In this document: positions 1 to 6,199 of the stretch, piece by piece
Position numbering within the stretch: position 1 is the stretch's first letter
How the letters are laid out: each line of letters starts with the position of its first letter
Translations under genes and position numbers: made by a program
The notes under the pieces: generated by a model
The model's database searches: none
Seen by the model: the letters and a program-made list of their open reading frames with translations, nothing else
What the model was told of the DNA's origin: nothing
DNA from: Minisyncoccota bacterium
Lineage (GTDB): Bacteria; Verrucomicrobiota; Lentisphaeria; Oligosphaerales; MVZH01
Length of the DNA stretch: 13,223 nucleotides
Assembly: GCA_021734725.1 (NCBI GenBank)
Contig: JAIPIM010000080.1
Span: 1 to 13,223, forward strand
Reading direction: 5' to 3'

Positions 1-48
1 GAGAAAAAACTGTGGTAAAAATGCTGTTTAACATAACATCTACGCTCC

Positions 49-1338
49 TCACATAGCTTTCTCTTTTGGCGCCGCTTCCTTCGTGGTTTCCGGGATGCTC
101 GCGGGAAGCAACACTCGGTCACCCTCCTGTATCTGCGCGTCGGATTTCGGCATTGGAAGGATTTCCGCAACCGATATCTTGGGCGTAACCCTCGTCACCA
201 GTAACCTGGCAACGAATGCTCCGTCCCGCGCGGCCAACAACTCGATATTCTCACGAATCTGCCGTCTTCCAAGATTCAGAATGGCAAACTTCCATTCATG
301 GTTCACATGAACAACTTTTCCGCCCGCCAAATCGTACGTCGGCTGCCCAACGTCCCCTCCGGTTTCATCGTCCGGTCCCGTGCCGGAAGGCGCCAGGCCT
401 GTAAGTTGCTTTCTCAAGCGATCGCGTTCTTTGGTAACTTGTTCCAAGTCAGCCAATGCCTCATCAAGTTCCGTACGGGCCTGTTGCAATTGCTGCTCCA
501 TGGCCGCCGCAGCCACAAGGCGATCGTTGAGATCCGAAAAATCGTTGCTCAGAGCTGACAGTGCCTGGTTATATGTCTGCGGATCCTTCACCGACTCGGC
601 GGTGGTACTCCAATCCCAAGCGGCGATATCGTTCATGGCCTCGGCAATTGTGGCCATGTAATCCTGGGCGCGAGTATTAAGGCTCACAATCGCGTCATTA
701 AATTTTTCCAATTCTCCGCCATGGTTGAATCCTTTGAGGATTGTTTCGCCATCGGCATTGATATCTTCATTCCTTTCCCGTATATTCGCTTCGTCGATGG
801 TTATTCCCGCCACCGTCCCTGTGTTCACAATGGTCCGAATCATGTCTTCGCTGCGTTCGTGAACGGCTTTTCCGAGGCGCACCACTTTTTGAGTCGCGTC
901 CTGATACACATCGGCATTCGACAGGTCGCGCAAGTCGGCAACGTCAAGTGCATCAACAGGCAATTGCAGGTCAAACCCAACCTGGGCCAGGTTTTCGGTC
1001 AGGTAATTGCGCTGTTCAGCGAGTTGTTCGGACAACTCTTCGGCTTCTCCCAATGTCCTCTTGTATGCCTGCGGATCTTCCAAGTATTTCTGCCAACTAA
1101 GCATTCCACTCTCGGGCAACCCCTCGACCGGATCCGCCGCGCCAAACGTAACTTCTTTGTCATAGTCCGTGTTGCTGTCTTCATCCATCCATCTCACCAT
1201 CGACACCACTGTCTCGGCCAGAACCGACGCGCGATCGCGAAAGGCGTTGCGATGCTGGAATAGAAGAAAACTCATAACTGCAGCGCCCACAGCCAAGATC
1301 GCGATGAGAACAATGAGCACTCGGTTGAATGTTGCCAT
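49..1338 (-). CDS. Membrane-anchored coiled-coil protein of unknown function
   Basis: I do not recognise a named family. The 429-residue protein starts with one hydrophobic segment at about residues 6-27, preceded by an Arg and followed by HRNAFRDR, so it is probably a single inner-membrane anchor. A long, mostly helical region follows. Residues 265-315 are rich in Leu, Gln and Glu in a heptad-like pattern and look like a coiled coil. After an Asp/Gly/Pro-rich linker (about 316-335), residues 338-412 form a compact beta-rich domain with 'KVVHVNHEWKFAILNLG' and 'IQEGDRVLLP'. Similar C-terminal domains occur, as I recall, on anchored coiled-coil proteins of PVC-group bacteria. A DPQ-x-Y segment occurs twice, near 88 and 252. 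The ATG has a good GGAGG site five bases upstream. It lies downstream of the prepilin peptidase gene on the same strand, beyond a structured 182-bp gap. A role in envelope structure would be a guess. Confidence 0.8.
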   Translation of the reverse strand: MATFNRVLIVLIAILAVGAAVMSFLLFQHRNAFRDRASVLAETVVSMVRWMDEDSNTDYDKEVTFGAADPVEGLPESGMLSWQKYLEDPQAYKRTLGEAEELSEQLAEQRNYLTENLAQVGFDLQLPVDALDVADLRDLSNADVYQDATQKVVRLGKAVHERSEDMIRTIVNTGTVAGITIDEANIRERNEDINADGETILKGFNHGGELEKFNDAIVSLNTRAQDYMATIAEAMNDIAAWDWSTTAESVKDPQTYNQALSALSNDFSDLNDRLVAAAAMEQQLQQARTELDEALADLEQVTKERDRLRKQLTGLAPSGTGPDDETGGDVGQPTYDLAGGKVVHVNHEWKFAILNLGRRQIRENIELLAARDGAFVARLLVTRVTPKISVAEILPMPKSDAQIQEGDRVLLPASIPETTKEAAPKEKAM

Positions 1339-1358
1339 GATGGCCTCCGCTTAGTTAT

Positions 1359-1469
1359 TTACTGGCTGACTGTCTCGCAATCGCAGGTCGTGCAACATGG
1401 GCAATTCTTTGCCCCAAAACTATTGCACGCGTGATTACACGGTCCCTCACAGTCAATGATTAAACTCGT
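1359..1469 (-). other. Cysteine-dense open frame without a canonical start
   Basis: Between two stops on the minus strand lies a 36-codon frame with eight cysteines, ending in TAA at 1359-1361. The spacing is C-x3-C-x3-C-x7-C-x-C-C-x2-C-x-C, which recalls small metal-binding or disulfide-rich peptides. It ends 20 bases before the start of the coiled-coil gene, as an operon partner would. Against a real gene, there is no ATG, GTG or TTG in the frame. Only ATC/ATT codons near 1455-1460 or an ACG could start it, and the upstream ribosome-binding sequence is weak. It also overlaps a paired hairpin at 1389-1429 whose TGC/GCA-rich arms could produce Cys codons by chance. I list it as an uncertain frame, not as a called gene. 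Confidence 0.25.
1389..1429. other. Two-part hairpin between the peptidase and coiled-coil genes
   Basis: An outer perfect 7-bp stem, CGTGCAA (1389-1395) with TTGCACG (1423-1429), encloses an inner perfect 6-bp stem, GGGCAA (1399-1404) with TTGCCC (1409-1414), closed by a 4-base loop. The two stems are separated by small internal loops. No T-run follows on either strand, so it is not a textbook intrinsic terminator. It could be an RNA structure that ends or processes transcripts after the peptidase gene, or that controls the coiled-coil gene. No folding energy was calculated. Confidence 0.5.
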
Positions 1470-1471
1470 TC

Positions 1472-1494
1472 AGGAATTTAAAACCGGAATTCCT
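1472..1494. repeat. AT-rich inverted repeat after the prepilin peptidase stop
   Basis: AGGAATT (1472-1478) and AATTCCT (1488-1494) form a perfect 7-bp inverted repeat with a 9-base spacer. It begins 26 bases past the peptidase stop on the minus strand. The stem is AT-rich and no T-tract follows, so a terminator role is weak. It could also be a protein-binding site for transcription of the next gene. Confidence 0.35.
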
Positions 1495-1520
1495 AAGTTG
1501 CAAACTTTCCGATCTGCTTT

Positions 1521-2783
1521 TTACAACGCGGCCACCAGGTCCATAAGAAACTGTTGATACCAGTTGGCCATCTCCGGCCCCATAAAGAGCCATATTGTGG
1601 CGGCGAGCGCCAGAAAGGGTCCGTAGGGTATAACGGCCTCGTGAGCTTGACGCCAAAAAAAATAACGCCCGACACCGGCCAGGCAACCGCAAAGAGCGGA
1701 CACCGCAACCACGAACATGATGGCCTGGTAGCCCAAGAAGACACCAATCATGGCCAACAACTTGACGTCGCCCATTCCCATAACTTCTTGAGGAACATGC
1801 CATTCACTGGCGCGTGCATGGAGGGCTTTCAGGTCGGAACGCAACAGCTCTCTGCGGCCAACCGCAACGTGGTTTGGAGTTACGGCCAATTGTACCGGTC
1901 CGTCGATGTGGGCGTCCTCCGTTTCCTCAGTCCCGGGGCTGCGCACAGACACCCGGACCTTATCGACACGCGCGGTGAAACGGGCGGACGACCGCCATAA
2001 AATCTCATTCCAGGGCTGTTCACGGTCTTCTCCGATGCGTACCGTTTCGGCATCCATCCTCAGCGCGGCCGGGCGCTCCGGCACATATTGCCGGGAACCC
2101 CAAATACGCTTGCCGATCGTTGCAACAAGCCATAGCAGCACCCAGCCCGCGGCAAGCCCGAGGCAGGCATCGAGCAGCGCGATCCCGCGGAGGTACGTCT
2201 GCATTCCCTCCGGCAACCATTTGTAGTACCGCCAAGGCAGCTCGACCGTTGTGCCCAAACCTTTTTCAAGACCCGCAATCCGCGCACGACTGGCAGGCAA
2301 GAGAACAGCCAGACCAAGACCAATTGCACAACCCGTGTAGGTAATCTGGTTCGGAATAATCGAATGCCGCAGGTCTATAAGAGCCACTGCCAGCAGCGCG
2401 CTGACCAAAAACAGCCAGCCCGGCAAAACACTCGCGGGAAGTGGATGTGCCGAAAAGCGCCACCATACGAGCAGAAACAGGCATGCAGTCGCCAGCTCGA
2501 CGAGTACATAGCGGACAGCTATGGGCTGTCCACAATGCCGACAACGACCGCGCAGGACAAGCCAACTCAAGACGGGGATGTTCTCCCACGGCTTGATCTG
2601 TGTACCGCATTTGGGACAATGACTGGGTGGACGAACCAGCGATTCCCCCCGGGGCAACCGCCACACGACCACATTCAGGAAGCTGCCGATGCACGCACCC
2701 AAAACGACCATAACGACCGCGCACATCGGTCCGGCGGCAATCAGAATGTCCCGCGGCGTCACGGGTGTGTCCCATGAGTTCAT
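1521..2783 (-). CDS. Type IV prepilin peptidase (A24 family) with large insertion
   Basis: This is a membrane aspartic protease that cleaves the leader from type IV pilin-like preproteins and, in many family members, N-methylates the new end. The N-terminal domain is recognised by GSFLNVVVWRLPRGES (about 33-48) and two Cys pairs, CPKC (56-59) and CRHC (81-84), the usual zinc-binding set. The two catalytic aspartates are D137 in ALIDLRHSIIP and D339 in the G-x-G-D motif of MGMGDVKLL. Several membrane segments flank them. At 420 residues it is far longer than the usual 250-290, because about 140 residues sit between the two aspartates. The insertion includes one extra hydrophobic segment (about 203-222) and a soluble stretch (about 228-332). 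The ATG overlaps the aroE stop as ATGA, suggesting translational coupling. No pilin or pilus assembly gene is in the window. PilD and GspO are the common names for this family. Confidence 0.93.
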   Translation of the reverse strand: MNSWDTPVTPRDILIAAGPMCAVVMVVLGACIGSFLNVVVWRLPRGESLVRPPSHCPKCGTQIKPWENIPVLSWLVLRGRCRHCGQPIAVRYVLVELATACLFLLVWWRFSAHPLPASVLPGWLFLVSALLAVALIDLRHSIIPNQITYTGCAIGLGLAVLLPASRARIAGLEKGLGTTVELPWRYYKWLPEGMQTYLRGIALLDACLGLAAGWVLLWLVATIGKRIWGSRQYVPERPAALRMDAETVRIGEDREQPWNEILWRSSARFTARVDKVRVSVRSPGTEETEDAHIDGPVQLAVTPNHVAVGRRELLRSDLKALHARASEWHVPQEVMGMGDVKLLAMIGVFLGYQAIMFVVAVSALCGCLAGVGRYFFWRQAHEAVIPYGPFLALAATIWLFMGPEMANWYQQFLMDLVAAL

Positions 2784-3625
2784 TGTTGCAAGGCCTCCTC
2801 CAGTGCCCGTCGCATAGCCTCAATCGGCGCGGGCAGTCCAGTCCAGATCGTAAAGCTTCTGGCCCCCTGATGCAGCAACATGCCACGACCGTCCGCCGTA
2901 CGGCATCCACGAGACGCTGTTTCCCGCAGGAAAGGTGTCTCCCGATAAATCATATCCATGACCGCAATATCCGGGGGGATAATGTCGGGAGGCAACGGCA
3001 ACGGATCGCCCTCGGCAAGCCCTAAAGATGTTGCCTGTATCAGTGCCTGACAACGTGTAAGCACCTTACCGATACGTTCCTTTTCATGCAACCCCAGGAT
3101 GAGCGTTTCACACTCCGGTGCCGTCCGTTGAATAATCGCGGCGACCTCTTCCGCTTTCGCGACCGTTCGGTTGGCGATCGCCACCGTACGGGCCCCCTGC
3201 ACGGCAAAGTAAATGGTGGCCGCGCGGGCTGCTCCTCCGCACCCGCAAAAGAAAAAGCGTCCGCCCTCAATGTCGACGGAAAAGTGTTCCAATATGGCAG
3301 TGGCCAGGCCGTATCCATCCGTCGAATACCCACACAACCGCCCATCCCGGTTCAAGACCGTATTCGCGCTGGCCGCGCGTCGGGCGCCGGGATCGAGTTC
3401 GTCCACATACTGGAGGATCGCCTGCTTGTGCGGGACGGTTACATTCCATCCTGCGTATCCCTCTTCGCGCAATCGGGCTACGGCAGTGCCCAGCACATCA
3501 GGCGCCACGGCAAGCCGTTCATAAGAGGCCTGAAGACCCGCTGCATCGAACGCGGCCTGCTGCATCGCCGGCGACACTGAATGCTTGACCGGCCAACCAA
3601 TTACGGCGTACTTCGCTTTAGTCAT
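2780..3625 (-). CDS. aroE: Shikimate dehydrogenase
   Basis: AroE reduces 3-dehydroshikimate to shikimate with NADPH in the chorismate (aromatic amino acid) pathway. With the start chosen here it has 281 residues, normal for the family. The substrate site shows H15-S-V-S18-P, the NVTVPHK motif (61-67) with catalytic Lys67, N88 in SANTV, and catalytic Asp103 in GYSTDG. The last motif is usually G-x-N-T-D-G, so Asn is replaced by Ser here. The nucleotide-binding domain has GCGGAARA (128-135) and the NRT motif (152-154) typical of NADPH use. DMIYRETPFL and Q254 in LLHQGARSF complete the pattern. The start at 3625 was preferred over an ATG 21 bases upstream because it overlaps the aminotransferase stop as ATGA, the same junction seen at this gene's own 3' end. 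Confidence 0.95.
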   Translation of the reverse strand: MTKAKYAVIGWPVKHSVSPAMQQAAFDAAGLQASYERLAVAPDVLGTAVARLREEGYAGWNVTVPHKQAILQYVDELDPGARRAASANTVLNRDGRLCGYSTDGYGLATAILEHFSVDIEGGRFFFCGCGGAARAATIYFAVQGARTVAIANRTVAKAEEVAAIIQRTAPECETLILGLHEKERIGKVLTRCQALIQATSLGLAEGDPLPLPPDIIPPDIAVMDMIYRETPFLRETASRGCRTADGRGMLLHQGARSFTIWTGLPAPIEAMRRALEEALQQ

Positions 3626-4779
3626 GCTGTTTTCCCGGCGTTCCATTCTTTGAGGTGTTTCACAATCCGTTGCACATCGTCATCTGAAAGCCCTGGGTGC
3701 ATCGGCAGGCTGAGAATTTCTTTGCATACCTGCTCGGTCACCGGCAACTGCCGACCGACCGTCAGGTCGCGTCCTTTGTACGCAGGTTGCAGATGTACGG
3801 GGACAGGGTAGTGAACGAGGGTTCCGATGCCCTGTGCATTCAAATATTCACGCAGTTCATCTCGACGGGTTGTCCGGATGACATATTGGTGATACACATG
3901 CGCGATCCCAGGTGCGGCGTCTGGGACCCGATACGCAGAGGAAGCCAGTGCGCGGGAGTACTGCCGCGCGATTTCCCGGCGACGCTCGTTAAACGCGTCG
4001 AGCTTCAGCAATTTTACGTTGAGAATTGCGGCCTGCACTTCATCCAGACGAGAGTTCATGCCCGCTACATCACTCACATAACGCTGTTGCCAGCCGTACT
4101 GTCGCATCAGGCGTATTGTCTCGGCAAGCTGAGGGTCCTTACATATCAACGCACCACCGTCCCCCATTGCGCCCAAGTTCTTTGTCGGATAAAAGCTGAA
4201 TATCCCGATATCCCCCATTGTACCCACTTTAACACCGTCAATCCGTGCGCCGTGCGCCTGTGCGCAGTCTTCGACAACCACCAGGCCCCAGTCATCGGCC
4301 AATGCCTTTATGGCTACCATGTCCGCCGGATGACCGTACAGATGAACCGGAACGACAGCCCGTGGCGTGCAGCCCGCCAAGATCGTCGCATCTTCGTGCC
4401 ACTCTTCCAGAATAGCCTGCAAGGCCGCTGGATCCATGGTATAGGATTCTGGATCTATATCGACCATCAGCGGACGTGCACCGGCCAGTTCAATCGCCGC
4501 GACAGTGGCCACCGCGGTATGCGATACGGTAAGTACAGCGTCACCCGGCCCCACCCCGGCAGCCCGCAACGCCACCTGCAGGGCGTCCGTGCCGCTTGCG
4601 ACACCTATTGCCGAGGCAACGCCGTGATACTCGGCGAACGCGTTTTCGAATGCTTCTACCTGGGGTCCCAAAATGTATCGACCACTCAATAAAGCATCGT
4701 CGACCGCACGATCAATAGCCTCTTTATTAAGGAGGTACTCACATCGCGGGTCCGCCGGCAGGATAGGACTGTTCTGCAT
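3622..4779 (-). CDS. DegT/DnrJ/EryC1/StrS-family aminotransferase
   Basis: This is a PLP-dependent enzyme of the family that transaminates keto-sugar nucleotides, giving amino sugars for lipopolysaccharide O-chains, capsule or glycoprotein sugars. In this 385-residue protein the hallmarks run in order: GPQVEAFENAFAEYHG (38-53), SGTDALQVAL (62-71), VHLYGHPADM (145-154), the cofactor-binding ED-C-AQAHGA (170-178, Asp171 facing the pyridine nitrogen), and SFYPTKNLGAMGDGG (195-209) with Lys200 as the Schiff-base lysine. MNSRLDEVQAA (241-251) and the C-terminal HYPVPVHLQPAY complete it. The exact sugar substrate cannot be read from the sequence. It is the first gene of a tight minus-strand run with aroE and the prepilin peptidase. 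A nucleotide-sugar epimerase lies upstream on the same strand. The ATG has only a poor ribosome-binding sequence. Confidence 0.93.
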   Translation of the reverse strand: MQNSPILPADPRCEYLLNKEAIDRAVDDALLSGRYILGPQVEAFENAFAEYHGVASAIGVASGTDALQVALRAAGVGPGDAVLTVSHTAVATVAAIELAGARPLMVDIDPESYTMDPAALQAILEEWHEDATILAGCTPRAVVPVHLYGHPADMVAIKALADDWGLVVVEDCAQAHGARIDGVKVGTMGDIGIFSFYPTKNLGAMGDGGALICKDPQLAETIRLMRQYGWQQRYVSDVAGMNSRLDEVQAAILNVKLLKLDAFNERRREIARQYSRALASSAYRVPDAAPGIAHVYHQYVIRTTRRDELREYLNAQGIGTLVHYPVPVHLQPAYKGRDLTVGRQLPVTEQVCKEILSLPMHPGLSDDDVQRIVKHLKEWNAGKTA

Positions 4780-5035
4780 AGAGTGTTCGTTTCCGTCAAA
4801 TGAAAGCTCGTGCGCAATAGTTGTGGTTGAAGTCTTTCACGCAGATTACGTCTCAGGCTTACGGCCTTGCTTCTGTTTTTGTCAACTGTGCCGGCACTTG
4901 ATTAACCAGATCCCATACGGCAGTGTCACCTGGCGCCGGTGTTGTAACGCGGTTCTCCAGGGTCCCACACCCGGTGTACGGGCGGGGCTGGAGACCCGCT
5001 TCACTCGTCAACCGGTGACGCATTGACCGGACATC
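4780..5035. other. Intergenic gap between the epimerase and aminotransferase genes
   Basis: I see no convincing gene in this 256-bp gap. It holds the candidate aminotransferase promoter at 4856-4885. It also holds a 7-bp inverted repeat, TCTCCAG (4954-4960) with CTGGAGA (4988-4994), whose 27-base loop includes C-rich and G-rich tracts that could pair further. This may mark the end of the epimerase transcript, but no T-run accompanies it. Confidence 0.4.
4856..4885 (-). promoter_or_regulatory. Candidate sigma70 promoter for the aminotransferase-aroE-peptidase cluster
   Basis: On the minus strand a perfect -35 hexamer TTGACA (4885 down to 4880) is followed, after 18 bases, by TAAGCC (4861 down to 4856), a weak -10. 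It sits about 80-100 bases upstream of the aminotransferase start, in a gap long enough for a new promoter. The poor -10 keeps the call tentative. Confidence 0.22.
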
Positions 5036-6019
5036 TCAGAGGTAATGTGCCAGGTGCTTTCTGTAGTACGCAAGCGTCCGTTGCAAGGCTTCCCGGAGGC
5101 TGACCCGCGACGTCCACTTAAGTGCCTTGCGAATCTTATTGTCGTCGGCGTAGTAGTCTCCAATATCGATACGCTTGCGGTCGGCCGGGAATGTTTTCAC
5201 CTCATACTCGCCACCGTTGTTGACGTCCACCAGCAGCTCCGCCAGCTCCCGCAACGTCACCGGACGTTCGCCCCCAATGTTAAACACCTTTCCATTCGCC
5301 TCGTCGTTAGCGGCCGCCAGCAGGAACGCGTCCACGGCATCATCCACATATGTAAAATCCCGCACTTGTTCGCCGCCCCACACCTCGAAAGGCTTTCCTT
5401 CGACCAGCAAACGGATCCAGACGCCCAGAAACGTCTGCCGCGCGTCCTTCACTCGCATGCGCGGTCCAATCGTGTTTGTGAGCCGTAGCGCACATCCTCG
5501 AATGCCGTAGACATTATTGTACAGAATATGGTACCATTCGCCGGCCATTTTATTGACACCGTTAACGTCTACCGGACGCAACAGGTGATTCTCGTTGACC
5601 GGCAGCCGCTCCGGTTTTCCGTAAATCTGACGCGTGCTGGCGAATACAATGGTAGCTTCCGGATTGTGTTCCCGACAGATCTCGAGCAGTGACAGCTGCG
5701 CATGACAGTTGATCTCTAAATCGGTGAATGGATCACGCATGGAATCCATGTGGCTGCTCTGCCCCGCCAAGTTGAAAATGTAGTCCTGCCCTCGCACGAG
5801 CGTCGTCAACGCATCCGTATCTCGGATATCCGAAACGCTCACGTCAACACGATCACTTATCCCCTCAATGTTGTGGAGGTTCCCTCCATACTGCGGCATA
5901 AGGTTGTCGGCCAGCGTCACCGCGGCTCCCATGGTCACGAGCCGGTGCGCCAGATTCGAACCGATGAATCCCAGACCACCGGTGATCAAAACCTTGCGTC
6001 CTGAATATGTATCGTCCAT
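5036..6019 (-). CDS. NAD-dependent sugar epimerase/dehydratase (SDR family)
   Basis: This 327-residue extended short-chain dehydrogenase/reductase probably acts on a nucleotide sugar. The N-terminal Rossmann motif is GGLGFIG (14-20), with acidic D38 after the second strand, as expected for NAD. DIRD (64-67), FNLAGQSS (82-89) and S128-T129 in VFASTRQIYG follow. RLTNTIGPR (179-187), the acceptor-side RDFTYVDDAVDAFLLA (220-235) and FNIGGERPVTL are typical of UDP-sugar epimerases. The active-site motif Y-x-x-x-K is altered: the sequence reads N153-G-V-N-K157, so the catalytic Tyr position carries Asn. I recall related proteins with 'DVNG-x-NK', so this looks like a subfamily trait and not damage. 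The substrate is unknown. It faces argJ divergently and is followed, beyond 256 bp, by a sugar aminotransferase, which suggests polysaccharide synthesis. Confidence 0.9.
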   Translation of the reverse strand: MDDTYSGRKVLITGGLGFIGSNLAHRLVTMGAAVTLADNLMPQYGGNLHNIEGISDRVDVSVSDIRDTDALTTLVRGQDYIFNLAGQSSHMDSMRDPFTDLEINCHAQLSLLEICREHNPEATIVFASTRQIYGKPERLPVNENHLLRPVDVNGVNKMAGEWYHILYNNVYGIRGCALRLTNTIGPRMRVKDARQTFLGVWIRLLVEGKPFEVWGGEQVRDFTYVDDAVDAFLLAAANDEANGKVFNIGGERPVTLRELAELLVDVNNGGEYEVKTFPADRKRIDIGDYYADDNKIRKALKWTSRVSLREALQRTLAYYRKHLAHYL

Positions 6020-6063
6020 GATGACAAATGTACCTGCCGTGGGCTCCGGATCAAGGCGCGATC

Positions 6064-6084
6064 GGCAAAGAGGGCCTCATTGCC
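6064..6084. promoter_or_regulatory. Operator-like palindrome in the epimerase/argJ divergent region
   Basis: A 21-bp near-perfect palindrome is centred on 6074. Outer arms GGCAA (6064-6068) and TTGCC (6080-6084) and inner arms GAGG (6070-6073) and CCTC (6075-6078) match exactly, leaving only one A/A mismatch and the centre base unpaired. The lack of a loop favours a dimeric DNA-binding protein site over an RNA hairpin. It overlaps the candidate -35 box at 6080-6085. It does not resemble the AT-rich ARG box. Confidence 0.4.
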
Positions 6085-6108
6085 AAGAATTGCTTGCGAC
6101 GATATCTT
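6080..6108 (+). promoter_or_regulatory. Candidate sigma70 promoter for argJ
   Basis: TTGCCA (6080-6085) and TATCTT (6103-6108) are separated by an optimal 17 bases, each matching four of six consensus positions. Transcription from here would give a leader of about 85 bases that includes the hairpin at 6135-6179. The -35 box overlaps the palindrome centred on 6074. Confidence 0.35.
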
Positions 6109-6134
6109 GAAACACGACTGTTTGTGCATTACCC

Positions 6135-6179
6135 GTAGCAAGGGGGAGGCGATAACGGTTAATCGCCCCCTGTTGCTGC
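6135..6179 (+). promoter_or_regulatory. Strong hairpin in the argJ leader
   Basis: GGCGAT (6148-6153) pairs perfectly with ATCGCC (6162-6167) around an 8-base loop. Below a bulged A6147, GGG (6144-6146) pairs with CCC (6168-6170). After one wobble and one mismatch, AGCAA (6137-6141) pairs with TTGCT (6173-6177). The stem ends 8 bases before the argJ ribosome-binding site GAGGA (6188-6192). There is no T-run, so translational or RNA-stability control is as likely as attenuation. Confidence 0.5.
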
Positions 6180-6199
6180 ATTTAACCGAGGATACTTGA

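Noticed and set aside
1440..1470. A possible RF2-like +1 frameshift (CAT TGA C) leading into the cysteine-dense frame
   Set aside because: The upstream frame that would feed it is only an out-of-frame shadow of the peptidase gene, and there is no upstream Shine-Dalgarno-like stimulator at the right spacing.
3626..3646. An upstream ATG that would extend AroE by seven residues
   Set aside because: The extra residues fall before the conserved start of the family, and the downstream ATG forms the ATGA junction also seen at the next gene.
3697..4692. A 331-codon open frame on the plus strand
   Set aside because: It lies entirely antisense to the aminotransferase gene, whose motifs are unmistakable, and its translation matches nothing I recognise.
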